From Geodermatophilus dictyosporus (GTDB lineage: Bacteria > Actinomycetota > Actinomycetes > Mycobacteriales > Geodermatophilaceae), in the NCBI RefSeq assembly GCF_900115505.1, contig NZ_FOWQ01000002.1:186001-250000 (forward strand): a stretch of 64,000 nt of DNA, given 5' to 3'. Under the pieces are notes generated by a model, which searched no databases, was not told the DNA's origin, and saw only the letters and a program-made list of their open reading frames with translations. The first letter of the stretch is position 1; each line of letters starts with the position of its first letter. The translations under genes were made by a program, and so were the position numbers. Shown one piece after another: positions 38,578 to 48,836 of this stretch.

Positions 38578-40179
38578 CTACGGAGCCGGCCTCGGGGCGA
38601 AGCGCGGGTCGAGGGGGTCCAGGCCCTCGTCGGCGCCGTCCCTGACCCAGAACTGGTGCATCATCATGTGGTCCTCGTGCCCGGAGTTGTGGCAGTGGAT
38701 CGTGTACCGGCCGGTGTGCGGCCCGAACCGGACGGCGATGCGCACCAGCTCCCGCTCCCCCAGGTAGACGGCGTCCTTGGGCCCGTCCTCGTACGGGGCG
38801 GGTGGGCGGCCGTCGCGGTCGAGCACCCGGAAGTCGACCAGGTGCAGGTGCACCGGGTGGAACCAGCGCCGGGAGGGGTTCTCCAGCTCCCACACCTCGA
38901 CGGTGCCGCGCTGCGGCTCGGCGACGGCCAGCCGGAACCCCGAGTTCTCGACGTCGGTCCAGGTCTGCCCGTTGATGGTCATCACCCCGCCCCGGCTGAC
39001 GAAGCGCAGCCGCCGGGTGGCCACCGCCTCGGCGGGGTCGATGGCGAGCGTCCCCGCCGCGTCCGCGCCCGGCCACTCGTCCTCGCGCAGGACGGTGTCC
39101 GGTCCACCCGGGTCGGTGCCGACGCGGAAGGCCATCACCTCACCGGTGTGCTCGTGGTCGGTGGCGTTGGGCACCCCGAGGTTGCGCAGCTCGACCCGCT
39201 GTCCGGCGAACGGCGCGAAGTCGACCAGGACGTCGTACCGCTCGGACATGCCGACCCGCAGCTGGTCCACGGTGACCGGCCGGCGGAGCAGCCCGCCGTC
39301 GGTGGCGACCACCGTCATGGGCAGCCCGCCGGTCAGCCGGAGCAGGTACCCCCGGGCGATCGAGGCGTTGAGCAGCCGGAACCGGTAGGTGCGCGGCAGC
39401 ACCGGCACCTCCGGCCACGGCACCCCGTTGACCAGGACCACGTCGCCGAGGACCCCGTCGACGCTGTGCGGGTCCATGAGCAGCTGGCCGTCGGCCCGGA
39501 AGGCGACGTCGCTGATGGTCACGGGCACGTCGAACTCGTCGTCCACCGGGAGGCCCAGGTCGGGTGCGCCCGCCTCGGGCAGCACGTGGTACTGCCCGGC
39601 CAGCCCGGTGTAGACGTTCGGCGCGGTGTGGTGCGCGGCGTGGTCGTGGTACCAGAGGGTCCGCGCGTCCTCCTCGTTGTCGTACTCGTGGTCCTTGAGG
39701 AAGCCCGGGTGGCTCAGGTCGTTGGCGTAGCCGTCGAACGGGGGCAGCGACGGTGACCCGTGCAGGTGCGCGGAGGTGTGGAACCCGTACCCGAACAGCG
39801 GGTGGGCCGCGGGCAGGCGGTTGACCTGGCGCACGGTGACCGGCTGGTGGCGCCGCACCTTGATCGTCGGGCCGGGATAGGAGCCGCCGTAGACCCACAT
39901 CGCCGTCTCGGGTCCCGGTTGCGGCAGCAGCCGCACCGACGTGGGGGCCTGCACCACCTCGACGACCGGACGGCTGCCCGGCGCGTCCGGCACCCGCAGC
40001 ACCGGCGGCTGCACGAACCGGTCGTAGGGGGTGTACGGCCGCGGCAGGCGATCCGGTGCCAGCTCCGAGACCCCGGCCGCGCGGGCGCTGCTGCCGGCGG
40101 CGGAGGGCAGGACGAGGGCCGCCGCCCCCACCGCGGTGGCCTTGAGCACGCTGCGGCGCGTGAGGGCGGGTTCTCTCAT
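38578..40179 (-). CDS. Tat-exported multicopper oxidase
   Basis: A 533-residue three-cupredoxin oxidase. A twin-arginine signal ([23 protein letters not shown]) directs folded export. Copper ligands: HLHG (138-141) and WYHDHA (176-181) in domain 1, [10 protein letters not shown] and [13 protein letters not shown] in domain 3, with Met as the probable axial ligand of the type 1 copper. The layout ([31 protein letters not shown]) resembles CotA/bilirubin-oxidase/phenoxazinone-synthase types. It could oxidise Cu(I), phenols or pigments outside the membrane. The gene is divergent from the TetR regulator and may share its operator. Confidence 0.94.
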
Positions 40180-40287
40180 GGGACGTCCTGACTGTGTCGA
40201 CGGTCACGCCGGGGTACACCTTGCCGCACCGTCACACTCGAGAGTCGAGCCCCTTCCGTCCGTAAAGGATGAGGGTGTGCCCGACGC

Positions 40288-40329
40288 CACCGACCGATCC
40301 GGTCGGTCCACCGACCGGATCGGTCGGTG
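40288..40329. promoter_or_regulatory. Double palindromic operator for the TetR regulator
   Basis: A 20-base arm (40288-40307) is repeated as a perfect inverted copy (40310-40329) with a two-base spacer. Each arm itself contains the hyphenated palindrome ACCGACCG-n3-CGGTCGGT (40289-40307 and 40310-40328). This gives two adjacent operator sites, two dimers' worth, covering the expected -35 region of the tetR promoter. Confidence 0.85.
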
Positions 40330-40334
40330 CGGGC

Positions 40335-40340
40335 TATCGT
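40335..40340 (+). promoter_or_regulatory. -10 box TATCGT for tetR (leaderless)
   Basis: TATCGT is followed by seven bases and then GTG at 40348, with the double operator directly upstream. The spacing predicts a leaderless tetR-MMPL transcript repressed by TetR. Confidence 0.5.
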
Positions 40341-40347
40341 GGTCCGC

Positions 40348-40941
40348 GTGGCGCGCCCCTTCCGGCACCAGGTCGACGAGGGCATCCTCGACCGCGCTGC
40401 GGCGCTGTTCGCCCGCGGCGGCTTCGCCAAGACCTCCGTGCAGGACGTCGCCGGCGCCGTCGGCCTGTCCAAGGCGGGCCTGCTGCACCACTTCCGGAGC
40501 AAGGACGCGCTGCACGAGGCCGTCCTGGCCCAGGCCGACACGCTGGGACGGCAGGTGCTCGCCGAGGTCGGCGACCTCCCGGCGGGCGCGGCGCGCGACG
40601 TCCGCGCCGTCGAGGTGCTCGTCGACGTCGCCCTCGCCCACCCCGGCATGGTCGCCCTGCTGCTCGCCCCGGCCACCCGCCCCGGCGACGAGGACGACCG
40701 GTCCTCGGCCACCTCCGAGCTGGTCCTGCGCGCCTTCGACGTCGACCTCGCGACCACCGAGCCGCAGCGGGTGGTCCGGGTCCTGGGGGCGCTGGCCGCC
40801 CTCGCCGTCCTGACCCTCGCGGCCCACCAGCAGGACCGCACCACCGCGTGGCGGCCGCACGTCGTCGCCACCTGCACCGACGCGCTGGGCCACCGCAGCC
40901 CCGGCGCCGCCCGTCCCCACCCCGAACAGGCGGAGGCCTGA
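40348..40941 (+). CDS. TetR/AcrR family transcriptional regulator
   Basis: About 197 residues. The N-terminal helix-turn-helix is clear: ILDRAAALFARGGFAKTSVQDVAGAVGLSKAGLLHHFRSKDALHEAVL. The C-terminal ligand domain (about 70-190) is unrelated to anything I can name. GTG at 40348 was chosen: the GTG at 40327 would start inside the operator, and a -10 box sits at leaderless distance from 40348. It is expected to bind the double palindrome just upstream and repress itself and the MMPL gene that begins five bases after its stop, perhaps also the divergent multicopper oxidase. Confidence 0.92.
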   Translation: MARPFRHQVDEGILDRAAALFARGGFAKTSVQDVAGAVGLSKAGLLHHFRSKDALHEAVLAQADTLGRQVLAEVGDLPAGAARDVRAVEVLVDVALAHPGMVALLLAPATRPGDEDDRSSATSELVLRAFDVDLATTEPQRVVRVLGALAALAVLTLAAHQQDRTTAWRPHVVATCTDALGHRSPGAARPHPEQAEA

Positions 40942-40946
40942 TCTGC

Positions 40947-43130
40947 ATGGCTGTCTCGTTGTCCCGGCTCGGTGCCGCGTCGCACCGCCACCGGCTGCCG
41001 GTCGTCCTCGTCTGGCTCCTCGTCCTCGTGGGCGGCGGCGTCGGCGCGGTCACCCTGGCCGGTGAGACCACCAACTCGTTCTCCATCCCCGGGCAGGAGT
41101 CGACGACCGCGCTCGAGCGCATCGGCGAGGAGTTCGGCGGCGTCGGCGGCGCGACCGCCCGCGTGGTGCTCCAGGCCCCCGACGGCCAGACGCTGGCCAC
41201 CCCGGAGAACGCCGCCGCGGTCACCGGCCTGGCCGGCGAGCTCGCGCAGCTGCCCGGCGTCGCCTCGGCCACCGACCCGCTGGACCCGGCCGCGCCCGCG
41301 GTCGACCCCCGGCTGACCACCGGCTACAGCACCGTCACCTACGACGCCGCCCCCGGCGAGGTGACCCCCGAGCAGCAGGACGCGCTGCTGACCGCCGTCG
41401 ACGACGCCCGCGGCACCGGCCTGACCGTGGAGGTCGGCGGCGAGGCGGTGCAGGAGCCGCCGCACGTCGGCGGCCCGGCCGAGGCGATCGGGGTCGTCGT
41501 CGCGCTCATGGTCCTCGCCGTCACCTACGGCGCGCTGGCCATGGCCGGGCTCAACCTGCTGACCGCGCTGGTCGGCGTCGGCATCGGCGTCCTCGGCATC
41601 ACGATCGCCACGGGCTTCACCGAGCTGTCCTCGACGACGCCCACGCTGGCCGCGATGCTGGGCCTGGCCGTCGGCATCGACTACGCGCTGTTCATCGTCA
41701 CCCGCTTCCGCCAGGAGCTGCGCGGGGGCGCCGACGTGCCCACCGCGGTCGCCGTGGCCACCGGCACCGCCGGGTCGGCCGTGGTCACCGCCGGGCTCAC
41801 CGTGGTCATCGCGCTGGTCGGCCTGGCCGTCGTCGGCATCCCGTTCCTGACCCAGATGGGCGTGGCCGCCGCCGCCACGATCGTCGTCGCCGTGCTCGTC
41901 GCCCTGACCCTGGTCCCGGCCGTGCTGGGCTTCCTGGGCGTCCGGGCGCTGCCGCGCCGGCAGCGGCCCGGCGCGGCCCGGCACGGCGCGCACGGAGCCG
42001 CCCGGCCCGGCTTCCTCGCCGGCTGGGTCGCCACCGTCACCCGCCACCGCGTGGTCACGCTGCTGCTGGCGGTCGCGGCCCTCGGGACGGTCGCGGTCCC
42101 GTTCTCCTCCATGCAGACCACGCTGGTGCAGGCCCCGCCGGCCGACAGCACGCAGGAGCGCGCGCAGGAGCTGCTCGCCGACGGCTTCGGGGAGGGGTTC
42201 AACGGCCCGATCACCGTGCTGTTCGAGGGCGACGGCGCGCCGCGGACGGCAGCCGGCCTCAGCGGCCGGGTGGGCGAGCTCGACGACGTCGCCCTGGTCA
42301 CCCCGCCGGTGCCCAACGCCGACGGCACCGCCGCGCTGCTCACCGTCGTCCCGGAGTCCGGGCCGACCGACCCGGCCACCGAGCAGCTGGTCGCCGACCT
42401 GCGCGACCTGCTCCCCGGCACCGACGGGGTGCAGGCCTCGGTGACCGGCCAGACGGCGGTCAGCGTGGACGTCGCGCGGAGCCTGGACGAGGCGCTGCCC
42501 GTCTACCTCGCCCTCGTCGTCGGGCTGGCGCTGGTGCTGCTGGTGCTGGTCTTCCGCTCGCTGCTGGTGCCGCTGGTCGGCGTCCTGGGCTTCGTGCTCA
42601 CCGTGGGCGCGGCGCTGGGCGCCACCGTCGCGGTGTTCCAGTGGGGCTGGCTGGCCGACGTGGTCAACCTCGACGCCACCGGCCCGCTGATCAGCCTCAC
42701 GCCGATCCTGGTCATCGGCATCCTGTTCGGCCTGGCGATGGACTACCAGATCTTCCTGGTCTCGCGGATGCACGAGGCGCACGCCCACGGCACCGCGCCG
42801 CTGGAGGCCATCCGCACCGGCTTCCGCCAGGCGGCCCCCGTGGTCGTCGCCGCCGCGCTGATCATGTTCAGCGTCTTCGCCGGCTTCGTCCCCGCCGGCG
42901 AGGCCACCATCAAGTCGATCGCCTTCGCCCTGGCCGCCGGGATCCTCTTCGACGCCTTCGTCGTCCGGATGGTGCTGGTGCCGGCGGCGCTGGCCCTGCT
43001 CGGCGGCCGGGCGTGGTGGCTGCCGCGCTGGCTGCGCTGGCTGCCGGTGCTCGACGTCGAGGGTGCCGCGCTCGAGCGGTCCCCGGCGCGCGAGGACAGC
43101 GGCGAGCTGGTCGGGGCCACCCGGGACTGA
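40947..43130 (+). CDS. MMPL family exporter
   Basis: A 727-residue RND-type membrane protein with about 11-12 helices in two halves. Each half has an extracellular domain after helix 1 (about 35-180 and 380-520) and a block of five helices. The proton-relay region GLAVGIDYALFIVTRFRQEL in the first half and GLAMDYQIFLVSRMHEAHA in the second are MMPL hallmarks. Mycobacterial relatives export lipids or siderophores, while others export drugs; the cargo here is unknown. The gene lies five bases after tetR, and a GGAGG at the end of tetR may serve as RBS. Control by TetR and a lipid-like ligand is inference. Confidence 0.93.
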   Translation: MAVSLSRLGAASHRHRLPVVLVWLLVLVGGGVGAVTLAGETTNSFSIPGQESTTALERIGEEFGGVGGATARVVLQAPDGQTLATPENAAAVTGLAGELAQLPGVASATDPLDPAAPAVDPRLTTGYSTVTYDAAPGEVTPEQQDALLTAVDDARGTGLTVEVGGEAVQEPPHVGGPAEAIGVVVALMVLAVTYGALAMAGLNLLTALVGVGIGVLGITIATGFTELSSTTPTLAAMLGLAVGIDYALFIVTRFRQELRGGADVPTAVAVATGTAGSAVVTAGLTVVIALVGLAVVGIPFLTQMGVAAAATIVVAVLVALTLVPAVLGFLGVRALPRRQRPGAARHGAHGAARPGFLAGWVATVTRHRVVTLLLAVAALGTVAVPFSSMQTTLVQAPPADSTQERAQELLADGFGEGFNGPITVLFEGDGAPRTAAGLSGRVGELDDVALVTPPVPNADGTAALLTVVPESGPTDPATEQLVADLRDLLPGTDGVQASVTGQTAVSVDVARSLDEALPVYLALVVGLALVLLVLVFRSLLVPLVGVLGFVLTVGAALGATVAVFQWGWLADVVNLDATGPLISLTPILVIGILFGLAMDYQIFLVSRMHEAHAHGTAPLEAIRTGFRQAAPVVVAAALIMFSVFAGFVPAGEATIKSIAFALAAGILFDAFVVRMVLVPAALALLGGRAWWLPRWLRWLPVLDVEGAALERSPAREDSGELVGATRD

Positions 43131-43196
43131 CGCGGTGCCCGGCCGGTGCCCGGAGTCACCGGCCAGGCCGGCACGCGACCGTCCGGAACGGCGGGT

Positions 43197-43202
43197 TACC
43201 GT
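43197..43202 (+). promoter_or_regulatory. Candidate -10 box TACCGT for leaderless hydrolase gene
   Basis: TACCGT is followed by six bases and the ATG at 43209. No ribosome-binding site lies in the gap. Confidence 0.45.
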
Positions 43203-43208
43203 CCGGCC

Positions 43209-44102
43209 ATGGAGCACACCGGGGTGCGGACCGTCCGCGTCGGGGACGTCGAGCTGGCCTACGAGACCTTCGGCTCGGCGGAGGACGCGCCGCTGCTGCT
43301 GGTCATGGGCCTGGCCACGCAGATGATCGGCTGGCCCGACGAGTTCTGCCGGATGCTGGCCGAGCGCGGCACGTACGTGGTCCGGTTCGACAACCGCGAC
43401 ATCGGCCTGTCCACCCACCTCGACGCCGCCGGCAAGCCGGACGTCCTGGCCGTCATGGGCGGCGACCGGTCGGGCGTCCCCTACCTGCTGGCCGACATGG
43501 CCGACGACACCGCCGGCCTGCTCGACGCGCTCGGGATCGACAGCGCCCACGTGGTCGGCGCCTCGATGGGCGGGATGATCGCCCAGCTGCTGGCGGTCCG
43601 GCACCCGGACCGGGTGCGCAGCCTCACCTCGATCATGTCCACGACCGGCGACCCGGCGGTCGGCGCCCCGGCCGAGGCAGCGATCGGGGTGCTCCTCGCT
43701 CCCCCGGCCGCCGACCGCGACGCCGCCGTGCAGCGCGCCGTCGACGCCTACCGGGTGATCGGCTCCCCCGGCTTCGAGTTCGACGAGCACGCCCTGCGCG
43801 AGCGGGCCGGGCTGTCCTACGACCGGGCGTACAACCCGGCCGGTGTGGCCCGGCAGCTCGCCGCGATCCTGGCCAGCCCCGACCGCACGGCCGACCTCGG
43901 GCGGGTCACCGTCCCGACGCTCGTGGTGCACGGCGAGCAGGACGCGCTGGTGGACGTGTCCGGCGGCCGGGCCACGGCGGCCGCGATCCCGGGCGCCGAG
44001 CTGCTCGTCGTCGACGGGATGGGCCACGACCTGCCGCGCGACGTGTGGCCGCAGCTGGTCGAGCGGATCACCGCGCTGGCCGCCCGCGCCGACAGCCGCT
44101 GA
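43209..44102 (+). CDS. Alpha/beta hydrolase
   Basis: A 297-residue alpha/beta-hydrolase. The oxyanion region is LLLVMGLATQMIGWPDEF; the nucleophile elbow GASMGGMIAQ gives Ser; the acid is probably Asp in VHGEQDALVD; the His is in DGMGHDLPRDVW. The pattern FDNRDIGLSTHLD after strand 4 is typical of the actinobacterial RdmC/DnrP-like esterase group. The substrate is unknown. The ATG at 43209 was chosen from a frame opening at 43146, with a -10 box suggesting a leaderless transcript. It is convergent with the SDR gene, with a hairpin between. Confidence 0.9.
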   Translation: MEHTGVRTVRVGDVELAYETFGSAEDAPLLLVMGLATQMIGWPDEFCRMLAERGTYVVRFDNRDIGLSTHLDAAGKPDVLAVMGGDRSGVPYLLADMADDTAGLLDALGIDSAHVVGASMGGMIAQLLAVRHPDRVRSLTSIMSTTGDPAVGAPAEAAIGVLLAPPAADRDAAVQRAVDAYRVIGSPGFEFDEHALRERAGLSYDRAYNPAGVARQLAAILASPDRTADLGRVTVPTLVVHGEQDALVDVSGGRATAAAIPGAELLVVDGMGHDLPRDVWPQLVERITALAARADSR

Positions 44103-44104
44103 GC

Positions 44105-44134
44105 CCCGGTGCCCCGCCGCGGCCGGGCACCGGG
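44105..44134. terminator. Bidirectional hairpin between convergent genes
   Basis: Arms cccggtgccc (44105-44114) and gggcaccggg (44125-44134) are exact complements around a ten-base loop, between the hydrolase stop and the SDR stop. Confidence 0.65.
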
Positions 44135-44141
44135 AGCCCGG

Positions 44142-44912
44142 TCAGCTGGTGAGCATGCCGCCCTCGACCGGGATCGTCGTCCCGGTGACGTAGCCGCCGG
44201 CCTCGCTGACCAGGAACACCAGGGCCGCGGCGAGCTCCATCGGGTCGCCGGCCCGGCCCACGAGCACCCGGGCCATCTGCTGGTCGAGGTAGCCCTCGGG
44301 GTACTGGTCGGTCATCTCCGAGGCGAAGAAGCCCGGCGCCAGCGCGTTGACCCGGATGCCCTTGCGGCCGGTCCACTGCTGGGCCAGGTCGCGGGTCAGG
44401 CCGATCAGCCCCGCCTTGCTGGCCGCGTAGGCCGCCTGCGGCAGGCCGGCGGTGGTCAGCCCCAGGATGCTCGAGATGTTGACGATCGAGCTGCCCGGCT
44501 GCATGACCCGCCCGCACGCCTGCGCCATCCAGTAGCAGCCGTTGAGGTTGACGTCGATGACCGCCCGGAACTCCTCCGGCTTCTCGCGCGTCGCCGGGAC
44601 GGCGGTGCCGATGCCGGCGTTGTTGACCAGGACGTCGACCCGGCCGAACTCCGCCATGGCCGCGTCGACCAGGGCCTGGCAGTCCTCGACCTTCGCGACG
44701 TCGGTGCGCACGGTGATCGCCCGCCGACCGGCCGCCTCGACCGCCTCCTTCGTGGCGGCCATCTTCTCCTCCCGCCGGGCCCCGAGGACGACGTCGGCGC
44801 CGGCCTGGGCCAGGGCCCGGGCGAACACCACGCCCAGACCCGAGGACGCCCCCGTCACGATCGCCACCCTGCCGTCGAGCCGGAACATGTCCAGGACCGT
44901 CCTGTCCGCCAC
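44142..44912 (-). CDS. Short-chain dehydrogenase/reductase
   Basis: A 256-residue classical SDR. It has the cofactor motif TGASSGLGVVFA, VNNAGIG, catalytic Ser in IVNISSILG, and Tyr and Lys in AAYAASKAG, then the RVNALAPGFFASEMT loop. The Arg pair GARREEK after the second strand hints at NADP preference. With the PHA synthase genes next door, a role as acetoacetyl-CoA or 3-oxoacyl reductase is possible, but the family is too broad to be sure. The GTG start at 44912 is divergent from the phasin-like gene. Confidence 0.9.
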   Translation of the reverse strand: MADRTVLDMFRLDGRVAIVTGASSGLGVVFARALAQAGADVVLGARREEKMAATKEAVEAAGRRAITVRTDVAKVEDCQALVDAAMAEFGRVDVLVNNAGIGTAVPATREKPEEFRAVIDVNLNGCYWMAQACGRVMQPGSSIVNISSILGLTTAGLPQAAYAASKAGLIGLTRDLAQQWTGRKGIRVNALAPGFFASEMTDQYPEGYLDQQMARVLVGRAGDPMELAAALVFLVSEAGGYVTGTTIPVEGGMLTS

Positions 44913-45039
44913 GCGCCCACTCCCTCGCTCGTCGCCGTCTTCCTGCCCGGACGGTATCCGGCACGACTGTGGGGTGGATCACCGGCCGGGCGGGTAGGGG
45001 CCGGACGCGGGCAGCCGGGCCCGGCGAGGAGGTCGGACG

Positions 45040-45453
45040 ATGACGTCGGGGACACCAGCAGGACCGCCCCTGTGGCGGCAGGCCTTCGACGCGGCGGAGA
45101 AGCGGGTCACCCCGCACGCGGAGAGCCTGGTGCGCACGCCGGGCTTCGCCACCGGCGTCGCGCTGGTGAAGCGGGTGCAGAACCTGGCCAAGGACACCGC
45201 CCGCGGCGTCTCCGCCCGCGCCTGGCACCTGGTCAACCTGCCGGCGGGCACCGACGTCGCCCGCCTGCGCGCCCAGGTCGGCGCCCTGGACCGCGAGGTC
45301 CGGCGGCTGACCGTGCAGCTGGAGAACGAGCGCCGCCGTCCGCGGCCGACCGACGTCCCCCGGGAGGAACCCGATGCCGACGGTGCCCAGTCCCCAGGCG
45401 GTGCTCGACCGCGTCCGGCGCGACGTGGAGCGCAACGCCCTCCGCGCGCGTAA
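45040..45453 (+). CDS. Phasin/PhaE-like PHA synthase partner
   Basis: A 137-residue protein with a helical core: LWRQAFDAAEKRVTPHAESLVRTPGFATGVALVKRVQNLAKDTARG, and a C-terminal coiled coil VARLRAQVGALDREVRRLTVQLENERRR. This resembles short actinobacterial proteins encoded directly in front of phaC that act as granule or synthase-associated partners (phasin or PhaE-like). The last 27 codons overlap the phaC gene in another frame by 80 bases and give a low-complexity Pro/Arg tail. The start is an ATG after ggaggtcgg. Confidence 0.72.
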   Translation: MTSGTPAGPPLWRQAFDAAEKRVTPHAESLVRTPGFATGVALVKRVQNLAKDTARGVSARAWHLVNLPAGTDVARLRAQVGALDREVRRLTVQLENERRRPRPTDVPREEPDADGAQSPGGARPRPARRGAQRPPRA

Positions 45454-46462
45454 CGGCATCAAGCTCGTCGCCGGCGTCGACCGGCCCGGCGTCGGGCTGA
45501 CGCCCAAGGACGTCGTCTGGGAGCGCGGCCGCACCCAGCTGTGGCACTACCGCAGCGACAAGGTGCGGTACTCCCCGCCGCTGCTGATCGTGTTCAGCCT
45601 GGTCAGCCGCAGCTACATCCTCGACCTGACGCCGGGCAACAGCTTCGTCGAGCAGCTGCTCGACGCCGGCTTCGACGTCTACATGGTCGACTGGGGCGAG
45701 CCCGACGAGCGGGACGCCCACAACCGCCTCGAGGACTACGTCGACGACTACGTCCCGGCCGCCGTCGAGCGGGTGCGCGAGCTCTCGGGCGCCGACCAGG
45801 TCAACCTGTTCGGCTACTGCTTCGGCGGCGACCTCTCGCTGCTCTACGCCGCGCACCACCCCGACGCGCCGCTGCGCAGCCTCACCGTGCTGGCCACCCC
45901 GGTCGACTTCGCGAAGATGGGGCCGATGGCCGACGTCTTCCGCGGCGGGCTGGAGGTCGACGACGTCGTCGACGAGGACGGCAACGTGCCGCCCCGGGTG
46001 GTGGTGCAGGGCTTCAAGACCCTCACCCCCACCGCGGAGGTCACCCGCTACGTGACGCTGTGGGAACGGCTCTGGAACGACGAGTACGTCTCGGCCTACC
46101 AGGCGATGACCGGCTGGTCGGACGACCACATCCCGTTCCCCGGCGCGGCGGCGCGCGAGACGGTGCAGATGCTGGTGCGCGACAACGCGATGGTCACCGA
46201 CCGGCTGACCGTCGCCGGTGACCCGGTGCACCTGTCCGACATCCGGCTGCCGTTCCTCACCGTGCGCGCCGAGCGCGACCACATCGTCCCGCCGGAGGCG
46301 ACCGCCCCGCTGATCGACCTGGTGGGTTCCGAGGACAAGCACGAGCTGCGGCTCGACGCCGGGCACATGGGACTGGTCGTCGGCCGGACGGCGGCGAAGA
46401 CGACGGTGCCGGAGATCATCGGCTTCCTCCGGAAGCGCAGCGACGAGGTCGGGGAGGACTGA
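45374..46462 (+). CDS. phaC: Poly(3-hydroxyalkanoate) synthase, class III-like PhaC
   Basis: A 362-residue synthase that polymerises (R)-3-hydroxyacyl-CoA into storage polyester. The lipase-like box is GYCFGG with nucleophile Cys149; the acid is Asp302 in AERDHIVPP and the base His331 in DAGHMG. The motif TPGNSFVEQLLDAGFDVYMVDWGEPD is diagnostic. The length matches class III PhaC (about 355), which needs a PhaE partner, rather than the longer class I enzymes. The ATG follows a strong ggaggaaccc RBS. The overlapping upstream gene is the likely partner. MeaA, the dehydrogenase and the SDR in this window could share the same CoA-ester pool. Confidence 0.95.
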   Translation: MPTVPSPQAVLDRVRRDVERNALRARNGIKLVAGVDRPGVGLTPKDVVWERGRTQLWHYRSDKVRYSPPLLIVFSLVSRSYILDLTPGNSFVEQLLDAGFDVYMVDWGEPDERDAHNRLEDYVDDYVPAAVERVRELSGADQVNLFGYCFGGDLSLLYAAHHPDAPLRSLTVLATPVDFAKMGPMADVFRGGLEVDDVVDEDGNVPPRVVVQGFKTLTPTAEVTRYVTLWERLWNDEYVSAYQAMTGWSDDHIPFPGAAARETVQMLVRDNAMVTDRLTVAGDPVHLSDIRLPFLTVRAERDHIVPPEATAPLIDLVGSEDKHELRLDAGHMGLVVGRTAAKTTVPEIIGFLRKRSDEVGED

Positions 46463-46464
46463 AC

Positions 46465-47022
46465 GTGGAGGTCGTCGAGCTGCAGGCCGCGCACTGCGAG
46501 GCGCTGCTGCGCTTCTTCGGAGGGCTGCCCGAGGGCGACCTGACCTTCATCGAGGAGGAGGTCACCGACCCCGACGTCGTCCGCTCGTGGGCGGCGGGCA
46601 AGGCGCCGGGACGGCGGTGGGTCGCCCTCGACGGCGACGCCGCGGACGGCGGCGAGGTGGCCGGCTACGTCGCCGTCCGGCCGCTGCCGGGCTGGTCCTC
46701 GCACGTGGGCGAGGTGCGGCTGGTGGTCTCCCCCACCCGGCGCGGCTCCGGGCTGGGCCGCCGGCTGGCCCGCCAGGCGCTGGTGTCGGCGGTCGGCGAC
46801 GGGCTGGGCAAGCTGGTCGTGGAGGTCGTCGCCGAGCAGGGCTCGGCGCTGGCTCTGTTCACCGCGCTGGGCTTCACCGGGGAGGCGCTGCTGCGCGACC
46901 ACGTCCGCGACCGCGAGGGGGAGCTGCGCGACCTCATGGTGCTGGCCCACCACGTCGACGAGACCTGGTCGGGCATGGCCACCGTCGGCCTCGACGAGGC
47001 CCTCGGCCCAGACCTGAGCTGA
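46465..47022 (+). CDS. GNAT-family N-acetyltransferase
   Basis: A 185-residue acetyltransferase-fold protein. The acetyl-CoA loop appears as VVSPTRRGSGLGRRLARQAL, preceded by EVAGYVAVRPLPGWSSHVGEVRL and followed by KLVVEVVAEQGSALALFTALGF. The motif LTFIEEEVTDPDVVRSWA in the N-terminal part is typical of an actinobacterial subgroup of unknown substrate. The GTG is two bases after the phaC stop, so it is probably in the same operon. Confidence 0.9.
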   Translation: MEVVELQAAHCEALLRFFGGLPEGDLTFIEEEVTDPDVVRSWAAGKAPGRRWVALDGDAADGGEVAGYVAVRPLPGWSSHVGEVRLVVSPTRRGSGLGRRLARQALVSAVGDGLGKLVVEVVAEQGSALALFTALGFTGEALLRDHVRDREGELRDLMVLAHHVDETWSGMATVGLDEALGPDLS

Positions 47023-47040
47023 GTCCGGTTCCGTCTCCCG

Positions 47041-47098
47041 GCCTCCCTGCAGGGGTCCGCCGCGAGCCTGCGAGCGGTGGGGTGCGGGGAGGTCCTTC
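47041..47098. repeat. Stem-loop element copy D
   Basis: The outer stem is cctccctgc (47042-47050) with gcggggagg (47084-47092), including one T.G pair. The inner stem is ccgccgc with gcggtgg and the G.T pair five positions from the loop gagcctgcga. The tail ggtccttc ends 18 bases before the ABC-F stop codon. It lies between convergent genes. Confidence 0.8.
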
Positions 47099-47116
47099 GA
47101 CTGGGCCAGGCGGGCC

Positions 47117-48754
<1,638 letters not shown>

Positions 48755-48836
48755 GGAGGGGCTCCCGGGAGGACGGACCGGTGGGTGCGACGTCGTCCGG
48801 GCTCACAGCACGCACCCACGGTAGCGCGCGACCGGC

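Noticed and set aside
40176-44027. A 1283-codon minus-strand frame opposite tetR, MMPL and the hydrolase
   Set aside because: Composition is Gly/Arg/Gln/Asp-rich without domains, typical of an antisense shadow.
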